Shown: piece by piece, positions 19,806 to 31,900 of the stretch
How the letters are laid out: every line of letters begins with the position of its first letter
Position numbering within the stretch: the stretch's first letter is position 1
From: Sphagnum magellanicum
Taxonomy: Eukaryota > Streptophyta > Sphagnopsida > Sphagnales > Sphagnaceae
Length of the DNA stretch: 64,000 nt
Assembly: GCA_021904315.1 (NCBI GenBank)
Contig: CM038914.1
Span: 2,728,001-2,792,000 of the forward strand
Direction: 5' to 3'
Position numbers and translations under genes: made by a program
The notes under the pieces: generated by a model
Database searches by the model: none
Seen by the model: the letters and a program-made list of their open reading frames with translations, nothing else
What the model was told of the DNA's origin: nothing

Positions 19806-22550
19806 TTTATTTAATTTAAATTAAGGTATGGTGACAAATGAACATTAATATGTGACAAAAATGACATTACATGCTATGATGGGAGGTTTATGGGGAGATT
19901 TCAATGAATTATTTTTGGATGACTAAATATTTACAAAGACCAATATACATTTGGAATAAAATATCAAAATGCATTATGTTTTGATGTGGAATGGATTTTC
20001 AATCTATCCCCTTACATATTTCTTACAACTTTCAACATTTTGAGCAAATTGAATATGTTAATAGTCTACTTCAATCTTCACCTTTTTTTCAAGTGAACGA
20101 TCCCAGAGTTCATACAGATTTCGATGATTTTTCATTTTTTTCGGAATTAGTGATGTAAAAACCTCAAATTCAATTATCACAACCAATTACACATTTCTAT
20201 TGGAATGAAAAACTTGACTTTACGTTATTGGAAAATTTCAAAAAATAATTGGAAATCAATAAGTTGTTTCCTTGTTCAACATTTGTTGTAATACAAATAT
20301 TACTATAAAACAAATTTGAGTATTATATCTCATTTTTTGATATAGTAACCCCAAAAAATGAGATATAATACAAATTTCATCTTTCATCTTCCATCTAATA
20401 TAAATCAAATGAATCTTCCAAATGACAAAGTTCAATCATCATATAACGAATGTTTTCTAAAAAAAACTAAACAATCACATCCCAAACAACATTTTTTTGC
20501 AGAACATGATGTTCAATAAGATAAAGTAAAACATGATGTTAATATAAAAGAAAATGCAAAAAAATCAATATACATTGAAATTTATAATTTTTAAAAAAAT
20601 GTTTCCATAATTCTATGTTTTTGTTATGAAGGGTTGTGTTTTTTAACTACATACTTTCAAGTTCAAATAAAACCTAGTTCCACATCATACATATGTATAA
20701 GTTGTTTACATAATATCAATGAAAATAAACCTTCTTTATATCAAATATTGAATACAATTTCCAAAAACAAAATCATTTCATCAATTCGAAACCTAACACA
20801 ATTAGAATAACATCTTATTTCATCACATCTTACTTTTGCTCAAATTTATAAACTATATGGGACTGGACAATATAGGATGCATGTAGTATTATTAATGTCT
20901 TTGCAGATGTGAATGAAGCTCAATACTACCACATCTACCACATGATGATACAACAATAGGTGTGTTTCTTAAACAACATCTTGAATACAAATCATGTCAA
21001 AAAATGTTCATCTAAATACAGTGATGATTGTTTGACAAGACTTAATTGAAAAACCATTATATAAAGATTTGAATGTTACCATTCATCATCAATGAATAAG
21101 TTTGTTTACATTACATATGGATTTAGAATCCCAAATTCTTAATTTTATTGATGCATCATTTGTAATTCTAACTTCAATAGTGAAAAATTACATTATATGC
21201 CAATAAACTCAATGATACATAACTTTTTAGAAGCTCCAAAAATAATGGTTTACGAAAATACTATATATTTTATTGCCCCAAGTCAACATTTTCATCCTTT
21301 AGGTTTATTTAAAAATAAACATTTAAAGGAACTAAATATTTCAACATTGTTTTATGGCCAATTTTGACAATTTTCAAAAGGTTTTTCATATCAACAAATA
21401 TTTCAATGAAAATTACTTCATAAATCCAAAGATTTTTCAACCAATATTTATAACCTTTTTTTTAATTACTAAAGTTTCCATATAAAAAGTCATAGGTTTA
21501 AGTTGGGTGCAAATACACTAGGCCAAAATGTGGAAAATATGATTATATATATAACTACATTTGTAGTTGTAAATGACATTTACAACTACTATGACTATAG
21601 TGCATATGAACTTATCGCAAAAACCAGAATCATCAGTCATAGTCATAATCGCATGTGTCTTTTACTACCACAAAGTGATATATATATATATATATATTCT
21701 TATTATATTATATAATTATAAAATAATAATAACTAAGAAAATTTGAATATTTTAATTATCTAATCCAAATTACTTATTATTAATTATTTAATCTATATTA
21801 CTTTCTTATTAATTTGAATTATTGTATACTAATGATTTATTCTTTCCTTTTTTTAAATTGAAAATTTCAAGAAGATTCAACCCTATTTCTTTAGGTAGGT
21901 AGAAAATTACCACCTATTTATTTGTGTAGGTAAGTAAATAAGTAGGAAAAGGAAAATCTAAATAGAATGCCCAAAAAAAATCATTTATTTTGCAATTTTC
22001 ATTTAATGGGCCAAACATTTATTCAATCATTCCAAATTGGCATATGCATTTCATTGTGGTAAGTTAAATGAAGACATGTTTTTTATATAGCTCGTGACAT
22101 GAAATTCAAAAACAAAACATGTGGGTTAAACCTTTTACTTGCACCTTAGTTTTAAATTGAAATGCATCTAAACCTTTTCCAAATGAAACAATTTGAACTT
22201 CATTCTATAAGGTTTTCCAAAATCTACACACAAAAATTATTTTAAATTTTTAAAAAAATACTTGAATTAAAAAAAAATTCCATGTAAATTTGCATTTCAA
22301 TATATTTCAACAACGATGTTTTGAAAACATTTTTAAAAAAAAACCATTATTATCTTTCTCATACTTTGTCCAAATGAAAATAAATAAAAATATATTCATT
22401 TTTTTGGTATTCCATAATACAATTTTAATATGAAATTTCATATGAATAATTCATAAAATATGATGTATCAACATTTCATTGTTATATATTATATTTAGGT
22501 GCTTCAAATGGTTTTTCTACCAATGTGACACCCTTCCCATGGTGCCTTGC
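19806..22550. other. AT-rich repeat-derived DNA
   Basis: No gene is recognised. A (TA)n run lies at about 21,678-21,698. The stretch 21,880-22,170 resembles 17,030-17,340 inside the CACTA element in order and wording: a GGTAGGTA/AAGTAAGTAAG start, then AATTCAAAGACAAAACATA-like text. It may be part of a second, older element starting near CACTAGG at 21,512. Confidence 0.4.
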
Positions 22551-22990
22551 TACCCTTTGAACAATAGATGTGTGTTTGTCTTTAAAGAATGGGTACTATC
22601 CTCCTCCTCCTTGATATTTTGTTGTCTTGATATTGGCCAACTACCATCCACCATAAGATAATGAGAATACCAATATGGTATTATCATTCCTTGATTTGCC
22701 ACATAGAAAGGGTACCTTTGTCCTTCTTCATTATAAATATCTTGTCCCATTACTAGCCATCCACCCATCATTGGGTTATAATAAAAGTAGCGTATTGTTG
22801 CCCCCACAATAACAGGTAATTTTTTTTCCTTTTTTTTTTTTTTCAAAAATAAGTACATGCTTCCCTAGTTGTCCATTTTCTCACCTCCCTTTGTCGGTTT
22901 ACTATTGATTGCACCGTTGATGGTAGTTCTACATCAAGGTCTTCCATCCTTTCTTTGAATTATTGCATCCGTCCATTCATGGTTGGGGTA
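22550..22990 (-). pseudogene. coding-like minus-strand block, family unknown
   Basis: The frame 22858-22550 includes ATIRYFYYNPMMGGWLVMG, then QDIYNEEGQRYPFYVANQG and HYLMVDGSWPISRQQ. Upstream, on the same strand, a frame reads ERMEDLDVELPSTVQS and VNRQREVRKWTTREA. The residue mix looks like real protein, but I recognise no domain. A lysine-rich stretch and a stop separate the two parts. It is probably a fragment of a mobile element. Confidence 0.35.
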
Positions 22991-25900
22991 CCAAAAAAAG
23001 AAATATATATTTAAGGATTTTTTTAAACTATTTTTTGCAAATAACATTTACATGAAACAAATTTAAGTGAAAAAATTTGAATAGTCCAATATAAGATAAT
23101 TCATGTGTTAATGGTGATTTTTCACATTCATACATAATTGTGTATGAATATTTTTGTTTAATGCTAGAATGTAAAAAATCCCAAAATGAGTTTCAATGGA
23201 TAACTAAACATATGTTTTGGCAATGTTATTTCTTGCACAAGTGACCTACATCGAAAGTTAGATATTTTGAACTCATTGAACATAATTTTTTTATCAAATT
23301 TTTTTTAAAAATGATTCCTTTGCCTTGTAGCCCTTTCTTTCAAAATTTCAAGACTTTGAATTTTTGTATGATTTATTTTTTCATCAAGTTCATCCAATGA
23401 ACATGTATTTCCATAGAAGGGGGCAACATAATGTTTTTGTTGTACAACAAATTTGAAATCAATTGTATGATTTAATGCCTTTCTTTTGATTATTTTTGAA
23501 AAAATGTACTTTAAACACTTGATTTCTTTAGTTTATAGGACTCAAAATGACATTTACATAATATTCAAATTATTTAAAATATTTTTATTAATTTAAGAAG
23601 ATGTCATTTTATCAATTGGCATACAACAATCCACTACAATTATAATAATGTGAGATAAACAAAAATCCAAAATTGTCCTTTGTAGTTTTTTTTTCAGTTA
23701 AACACTCCTTTTTGGTACCCCAATCATGAATAGACCTTCCTAGTCAATGCCCTTGTCATCATGCTCATGGGATGGTAGTGTACTTCTGCATATTACTCTC
23801 CACTCCCAATTGCTATTAAAAGTAAAGAGTTTAGTTTATTACAATATAGAGGTCAATAGTGGTAGTGTAGATCCCAATATCTAAGATTTCAAATTTGGAC
23901 TAAGCTTTAAACCCTTGTTTGATTTGATATTTAATGAAACAACTACCCCTTATTCTCCTACTCCTTTTATGTTGTTTTTAGCCCAACTTCCCATTATTAA
24001 TGCCTTGGAATACGAGTAACTACCTCCTATACCACCACCTTTCACCCATCTCATAAAAAACTTTCATAAACAAAAATTTCAAGTCAAATTTTTTTTCCAA
24101 CAATAAACTTGAAGGTATTACCATCACAAAATTTACAGTAGCTAGCAAAAAGGTTACTATCGTCACTTTGTTTTATGTGTTGTAATACCATCACAATCCC
24201 TTTTTCTTTCTAGAACTCACGACCATTAATTTTCCCCTTGAAAAACCCCATTAATAATGAAAAAAAACACAAAAATTTGGAATTTTCCCCAAAACATAAA
24301 ACATATTCTTAACCAAATATTTGGAAACCCATCCATAATATGTTCTAAATATTTTTTCCAAAGTACTTTCATTTAAAATTTTCCCAAAATAAACACCTTG
24401 AAAACTTTCCCGTAAAACAAAACCCCAAAATCCAACTAGGTTCTAAAATTCCACATCCACAACATGATAAGAAAATAAAAATATTTTTACTTGCCATAAT
24501 TTTGGGATTGTATCCATGACATGGTCACCAAATGTAAAACCACAAAAACTGGTAACTCAATTATCATGAAAGAAAGGGTTGCCAAGTAGAAAAAAATAAC
24601 AAAAAAAATGGAAAGACATGAGAGTGAGACCTATCTTTTGTTTGCTTATCGTCTTGCAACAACTACAATCTTGTAGTAATTATTGTCTTGTAGTAACTAC
24701 CATTGTGTAGAAGTTGCTACCAACCTATAATATTTATCATCCTACAACAATTACTATCCTTCAACATTTATCATCATGCTGCACCTATCATCATATGTAA
24801 ACTTGAAAAAAATTTAGAGTGTTTGTAAACCTCGTATAGTTATTGCCTACCATCCATAACATTAATCTACCCTTTGTAGCCTTTAAAAGCAATGGTTACT
24901 TTCATGCTACTATTTTCCAATGGGGTCCTACAATAACCCTAGCTACCTTCGTATTCCAATAATAAATATAGAAAATAATTTCATCACAAAATAAAAAAAG
25001 AATCAAACTAAGAAATTAATATTTTACATCAACTAAAAAGAAATTATTTGCCTTGCCTTCTTAAAAGTCGATACAAACAAGAATAAATAATGCATTTGAT
25101 TACACACAACCTTAGACATTTTCCATTTTCCATACACCAAATATAACATTGTTATCATACCAATTCTCCCAGCCTTTCCATATCTCTTCCTATCATGCTA
25201 CCTTGAGAATATGATGATGCCCCTTTTTCCTTTCTCAAAAGATAAATAAGGAATTAAAGAAGGTTGCTCCCCACACATTTGGATTTCCTTATTTTCTTAT
25301 CCTTATTTTAATATCTTCTGCACATTCCATTAGTTGATTGAATAACAAATACCAATATTTATCCTCGAAGACTAACCACCCCATTAACTTCATCCCTTAG
25401 ATAAATAAAAAATGATAAATAATCTACCATTAGTAATTAATTAATTACTAGGATGCCCAGGCACTAATTAGTTTCAAAAGTTGTACCCTTAAACAAACAT
25501 TAACTATGTTGGATGTGATTGTGAGGTGTGTTATTATACATGTTTGAGAATTATTATTTTTGAATATTATTATTGGAAGGTCAATATGATTAGACATGGA
25601 AACACCAAGTGTCTACTTGTGCATTGTATCATCTTCCCAATGTAGATGGCTAAATTAATTCATCTTTAGTGGAGATCCCCACCAACCTATTATGCATGTT
25701 ATGTGAACAATCTTTAATGGTCGTCACAATGTTGATTTATGATTGACAATCCCAAGGTTGGCATATGGGATGTTTAATGTTGCCATTAAAAAAAAGTGCA
25801 TATTAGAAAATAGTTTCGTTTTTGGTGCACCAAGTAAATTTAGGTACCTATTTTTATGGTCAAATAATTAAAATTAAATTTTTTTTTCCTTTATGATGAT

Positions 25901-26205
25901 TTTGACTTGAATAGGAATTGGAGGATTATAGGCGATTAGTAATGAAGTTCACATTGCACATGGCCTTTAATTAACCTTCTCACCTTAAAACCAAGGTGTC
26001 TATTCACAATGGATTTCATAATAGTAGTTTCCTACATTATTATTTGGCTTAAAGGGACTTTAACCCAACAATTACCGCAATAATCAATCTTCAATGAAGG
26101 TTCATTAGAATAAATTACCTTCTTAATATGAATTAAGAAATCCCCCATGAATTAAAACCTCAAACCCCAAAAAAAAAAATCAAATAACAAACAAATAATT
26201 ATATC
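22991..26205. other. AT-rich spacer, no recognisable gene
   Basis: Low-GC DNA with only short frames. The phrase GGTACCCCAA-CATGAATGGAC near 22,985 recurs in related form (GGTACCCCAATCATGAATAG) near 23,713. Around 24,650-24,790 there are several diverged TGTAGTAACTAC-like repeats. Nothing else can be called. Confidence 0.3.
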
Positions 26206-26209
26206 AAAT

Positions 26210-26900
26210 AATGATGGCAGTGAACACCATGAACCATAAGCAAGAGACCAACAAGCTGATCACTACTAAGAAAAACAAAGAAATATACAATGATGATGAA
26301 TAAAGAACCATAACCAAGAACCAACAAGGTGATTGTGACTAGGAGGAGTAAATAAGAAGGTAATGGCGATGACAATGGATGTTAAGAACCGCAACTAAGA
26401 GACCAAAAAGGTGATCACAATTATGAAGAACGGTGATGACAATGAATGTTAGGAACCACAACCAAAAGAATAATAACATGATCACGATCATGAAAAACAT
26501 ATAAGAAGGCTTAACGTTAATGAACATAACCGAAAGACCAACAAAGTGATCATGATTAGGAAAAACATATAAAAAGGCAATGGTGATGAATGTTAAGAAT
26601 CAAAACCATGAGATCAATAAGGTGACCATGACTAAAAGGAACAAAAGAAAAAGGTGATGGCGATGAACATTAGGAACCACAACTAAGAGACCAACAAGGC
26701 GATATCAACTAAATAAAATAAAAAAGAAGGTGACAACAATAAACACGAAGAACCACAACCATGAAACCAACAAGGCAATACCATCTATAAGGAATATATA
26801 GAAAGGCGATGACAATGAGCACCATGAACCATGACCAAAAGACCAACAAGTGATCATGATTAGGAAAAGTATAGGAAAAAATGATGGCGATGAATTAAAA
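26210..26900. repeat. degenerate minisatellite, about nine ~74-bp copies
   Basis: Each copy has the order GATGACAATGAA-, then GGAACCACAACCAAGAGACC, AACAAGGTGATCATGACTA, and an A-rich tail with AAGAAGG. The anchor GACCAACAAGG or its variants occurs near 26,247, 26,315, 26,400, 26,535, 26,612, 26,690, 26,765 and 26,840; a weak copy lies near 26,465. Confidence 0.75.
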
Positions 26901-28400
26901 AGAAAAAAATGTGGAAAAAAAAATTACAAGTGAAAAAGACATAAACCAATGTGAAAAATGATTCGCAATCAAAAACACCATGAAGAAAATCCAATGTGTG
27001 TTTGTTTGTTTGTTTTCAAATGAAATAAGAACACAACACTAGCCACAAACAAAGATTAGGAAGAAAAATGAGAAAAAATAAGAAGAACATAAAAAAAATT
27101 TTAAAACAGAAAACCTTAAATCACCATTCCCAAACCTTAAAGCGATGATTAGAACCAAAATTAAATTAACTAATTTTTACACTATTTAAGAACTAGACCC
27201 AAGTTTGTTTCCATTTTTGGTCGAAACCTTAGAATTGGAAGTTGGTTTTTCAACCTAAATAATATAACTTAACCTAATTTAGCCCTAGTTTAATTCCCAA
27301 CCTAGTTTGATAATTAAGATTTGATTTTAGTTAAATTTTGGGTATTTGAAACCACAACCATCCTCGAATAACCAACTACTTGGCTACTTACACAACATTA
27401 TTTACCTTAAGGCTAGTTTCATCATTAAATAATCCTCAAAATAGTGAAATGAAATTTTGTGATGAAAATATGACATTGACAGGTTGAAAATTATCATAAT
27501 TCTCATAAGTTACACTCTAAATAATTTCATTACCCATATCACAATATTATAATGAATGATGGAAAAATATATAATTTCAAAATTAGAAAAAAAATTCATT
27601 TTTCGAAAAATAAAATTATTTGCTTTGTCAATGTGGAAATTGACCCTAACTTCACACACCCTAAATTCGACACAATAACTTCAAGTTTTTATTTATTTAT
27701 TTATCGATTTATTTAATTTTCAACTTACCCTTTAAAAAATATATTTATGTCGAACATTAGTTGCAAGTACAATATGAGCTGAGGCAATACTAGCCTTATA
27801 CCTATATCAGCCTAGTAGGTAGTAAAGACCAAGGGTGCAAGCTCATATAGGCCTTGTACCAGTTTTATACCAATCTCAAGACCAAGTATATACGTATATA
27901 GATAGTATATACCTTCTTGAAGGGAGTATGTTGAAAAGTCAATAGTCAACACCTACCAGACCAACATGTGTGCATTACCAGCGTTGACTGACTATTGCTT
28001 TCTATGAATAACCGCCGGGTAGGGTTTTTGAATTGGGGGGAGGCCACGCAGGTTATCAATATCAATGTCAAAAAAAATGGTTGTCAAATAAGCTATCAAA
28101 ATTTTGGGGTGCTAATTGGCAGTTATGCATAAGGGTAATTGAGTTATCAAATAATCAATTAATAATCACCTGTTATCCTACCAATAAGGCTTTTTAAAAT
28201 TAGAATTAATTATTTCTGGGTATTTCTGTTTAAAGATTGATAACCTACCTAATGATAATTGGGTCATCCAGGTAGGTTATTAGATTTTTGGAAAATTCAT
28301 TTCCAGGCGGCTGTCAATTGATAACCGGGTATTTAAAAAAAACCAGTTACCAGATGGTAGGTTGTTAATAATCGACTTGATAACCGGCTCAAATTAGGTC
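26901..28400. other. AT-rich spacer and GGTTATC-rich patch upstream of GnTI
   Basis: No gene is recognised. At 27,775-27,920 a diverged TACCAGTTTTATACCAATCTC repeat occurs that reappears at about 54,500-54,620. From 28,040 to 28,392 the words GGTTATCAA and TTGATAACC recur many times in both orientations, which may be a degraded TIR element close to the GnTI promoter. Confidence 0.35.
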
Positions 28401-28911
28401 AAGGGTTCGAACTCGGAAGCAGGCAACAACCCCTCTTGCACTTGCTGCTGCACGCTTCGTTCGTTTTGCTACTGCCCGCAAACTCTTCGTCGCTGCTACG
28501 GACCCATCTCTGGGACCTAACTTCTCTGTGATTTTTATGACCATGTGGGCTTTCTCCACTCTTGTTTTCTCGATGTGGGTTGCTGCTTTTTTGGCGCTGT
28601 TGTAGCTCTGGGAATCTCAACTTAGTTGTTTGTTAAATCTTTAAGGGTTTCTTAGTGTTTTTTAGGGTTTTTATGTTTTTTCCCCCCTTCTAGCTTCTTG
28701 GCGGTTCTGGGGTTTCGGTTGTGGTATGTAGTTTTTATTTTTGAGGGAGAAGAGAGAGGTCTGCAGTTATGGTAGTAGAGAGATTCTGTTCTATTCTATC
28801 TCGGATGAAGCATCAGAGGTCCTACTAGAAAGCTCAACCATCATGAGCTGTTGTGGTCCGTAAGAAGGAAAAAAAGGGATCTTCATCAGATCAGGAATTG
28901 ACCTCAAAGCT
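28401..28911 (+). promoter_or_regulatory. probable promoter and 5' leader of the GnTI gene
   Basis: Base composition rises sharply at about 28,390 and TC-rich leader-like sequence follows, including TTTAGGGTTTTT near 28,660. The first ATG with a matching protein is at 28,912. No TATA box or transcription start is assigned. Confidence 0.4.
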
Positions 28912-31900
28912 ATGGCAAAGCGGAGCACATGGGCATTGAGAATTTTGTTTCTGGTTGCTGCCATTGTCTTCGTCGCCATACAGGTCGCTCAGATTCTTTC
29001 TACATTTGCTTTCAAATGATTCAATTGTTTTTTCAGCCTGACATCCATATCTGAAACTCTGTTGCAGACATGGAAAAACTCTCGAAGATTGTAGTCATTT
29101 TTTCCCCCCCTCTGAATTCTTTTGGTCTGGAACTGAAATGGGTTGTTTTCAAAGATTCCTAGTACTGATCATATTTGGGTTTCATGTAACTCTTGTGTTT
29201 CACTTTAGAATTGCAGGCCTTGCTAGTTGCTGCTAGTTGCTGCTTATGAATGTCTTGGGGGAAATTTCTCTTTGGTTTTAGGGTTTTTGCAAATGCAGTT
29301 TGAATGAAACACTGCAGTCATTTTTTGTGAATGAAATCAGGAAATTGAGCAGCGACAGGCTTTGATGAATTTTATCTCTACTTAGAATGTGCCTTATCAT
29401 TCATTTCCTGGGAACCCTAATTTTTGCTCTTGCTGCTGAGAAGAGCAGCACAAGGTTTTGTAAGACAATTTGTGGATCCAAGGATTAGGGTTTTACGATG
29501 AGTACTGCACTTCTAGAAAGCATGATATGAACAGATGTTCATGAAGCTACGAGCTTTGATTGGAAAAATATTCCATTGTTATAACTGAAGCAATTATGTT
29601 GTTGTGTTTTTCATGATGACAGCTGAAATTATTTGCAGTGCAATCAGAGTCTGCTAATCGAGCTACTGCTGCAGTAAGTGCATGTTATGTTTGTGTCAGA
29701 GAATCCATTGCTACTGGTGGTGGTTAGCATCAATAACTGGGATTCAGTTCCAGAGTCTGCACATGGACTTTTTATTGTGTTGTTTGTAGCTGGCAAAATG
29801 TGAACCTACATGCCAAACCAGAGCCCCTGTATTTTTGGTGAAAGAAATCTGAAAGCTTTCAATTGCAGGTGGATAGTGAGAATGATTGTCAAAGTAAAAT
29901 GCGATCCCTTGTTGACAAACTCATGACCCAGCAAGGAACCCTAATGTCTTTGGAAGGTTCGTTTTTTGATCTTCAACTGACCTTGAATGCCCTTTGTGTT
30001 GCTGGATCAAAATTAAATACTAGATACGCTCGAATATTTCTGTGTTCCTTCTCAGAAAAGCAACAGACCTTGAAGTCTTTATCTTCAATTCTTCCAAACA
30101 TGATGAGAGAAGAAATGCAGGAAATTTTATGGTGTTGCCCAATTGTAATTTAAACAGACTTTCTTTCATCTCGCAGAGGAGAAGAAGCGCCTTGAAGGTC
30201 AGACATCGGAGCTTGGTTCAGTCCTTGCGGAATATCAAAGTACATCCTTGATCATGGTGAATCTGTGAAGAGTTCTCAAATGTTCCTGTGACAATCATCT
30301 CACATATGATAGGAGGCACAGAGTGATTGATATTACATATGCAGACTGGACATGCTTGGAAACTCTGCTAACAATGGACCTAGTCAACTGGGCTTGGGTG
30401 GTGGCAGGGAAGGAACAGATGACAAGAATGTCAGACAAACCCCTGGAGGCAAGTTGAACCTGGACACAATAGTTGGGCAGCCAAGAGCATACAGATGTTA
30501 TCTATTGAACAGGCATGGAGTGCAGTCTGGATTTATGTGGAAAACAAGTTTTGTTGTTTATTCACTTGAACACTGCTTTTTATGTATCATACATCTCTGG
30601 ACTTTTTTTGTCTCTACAGGATGTGGTGGCTGCTGTGGTGATCATGACTTACAACCGCCCTGATTACTTGGACCGTGCCTTGAAATCAGTTCTAAAGTAT
30701 GTCATTTGCTTGTTGGCATTGTTGAACATCTTCATGCAATCAAAGAAATGCAGTACCATCTTTGAGTACCACAGCTCATTGGGACTGACCCTTGCCTGCA
30801 GGCATCACAAAGCTGTTGCAGACAGATTCCCACTTTTTGTATCACAGGTGAGTATTAAGTATCCCTTGTCCTTCCAGACAGCATAGCTATTAAGCCTCTG
30901 GAACAGTTGGTGTGTTTTGGCCGTTGTTCCTGTCAGGCTGAAAGGTGATCATACCAACTGCTCTGCTGAAGTCCCTGTACCATTCAGTGAGGTCCAAGTG
31001 GGACATCTTTACAGAAGTTTGGTTTCAGGGGGGTTTTGGATTTGATGCTCTGCATGTTCTCACTGATGTAAACTCACACAGGATGGGGCAGATTGGACTG
31101 TGATGTCAAAAGCCCGTAGCTTTTCTCAAGTGAATTATATGCAAGTAAGAATCTAGGCTCAAAACTTATTAGTCAGAGGATGAACTCCAAGTGCTGCATT
31201 TCTGTATAACTTGTTCGAGTTGTCTGTTTGAGGCTGGAGCTGAGTATACTGTTGAAATCAGCTACATGCAATTCTCTTCTGAATGTTCATTTTTTCTGTG
31301 TGGATGGGTTGGGTCAGCATTTTGATGAGGGGCCACCAAAAACAGCAAGACCTGGCGAGATTATTGCTTACTACAAGATCGCTAGTGAGATTTCCTCAAC
31401 TTCTTCCTGAGTGCACTGACCTTATTGAGTACTTCCTTTCAGGTTCATAACATGATTTGGCTCTTGGGAGCATGTGTGTCGGGGATGACACTCAAGCTTG
31501 TCTGTGTAGGATCCATCTGAGGGTATCTTTAATTTGTAACCTATAATACAAGTGTTTCTTGCACAAAATGCTAGAGACAGAAACAAAAGCTTGCATTCAC
31601 AGTACCAATAGTCCTGTTTTGGTTTTGTTCTGCTTTGTGGGATTTGGTAAACAGGTCACTACAAATGGGCACTCACACAACTCTTCAATAAGCGCAAATT
31701 TGAAAGGGTCATCATTTTAGAAGGTGGATGAAGCTCCTTGGGTACGGGTGTGTGTTCTTCAGGGTTCATGTAGTTTTCATCATCTCAAAAATTGATGCTT
31801 GGATTTTTCTGAGGTGATTGGTTCCTTCTTTTTTTGTGGGAGGGGTTAGCTGAACTTATATTTGGATTTTCTTGTGGGACTGCTGCACTCGCGGAAATGA

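Noticed and set aside
30515-30886. 123-codon ORF spanning GnTI exons 6 and 7
   Set aside because: It reads across introns; splice sites and conserved protein define smaller exons.
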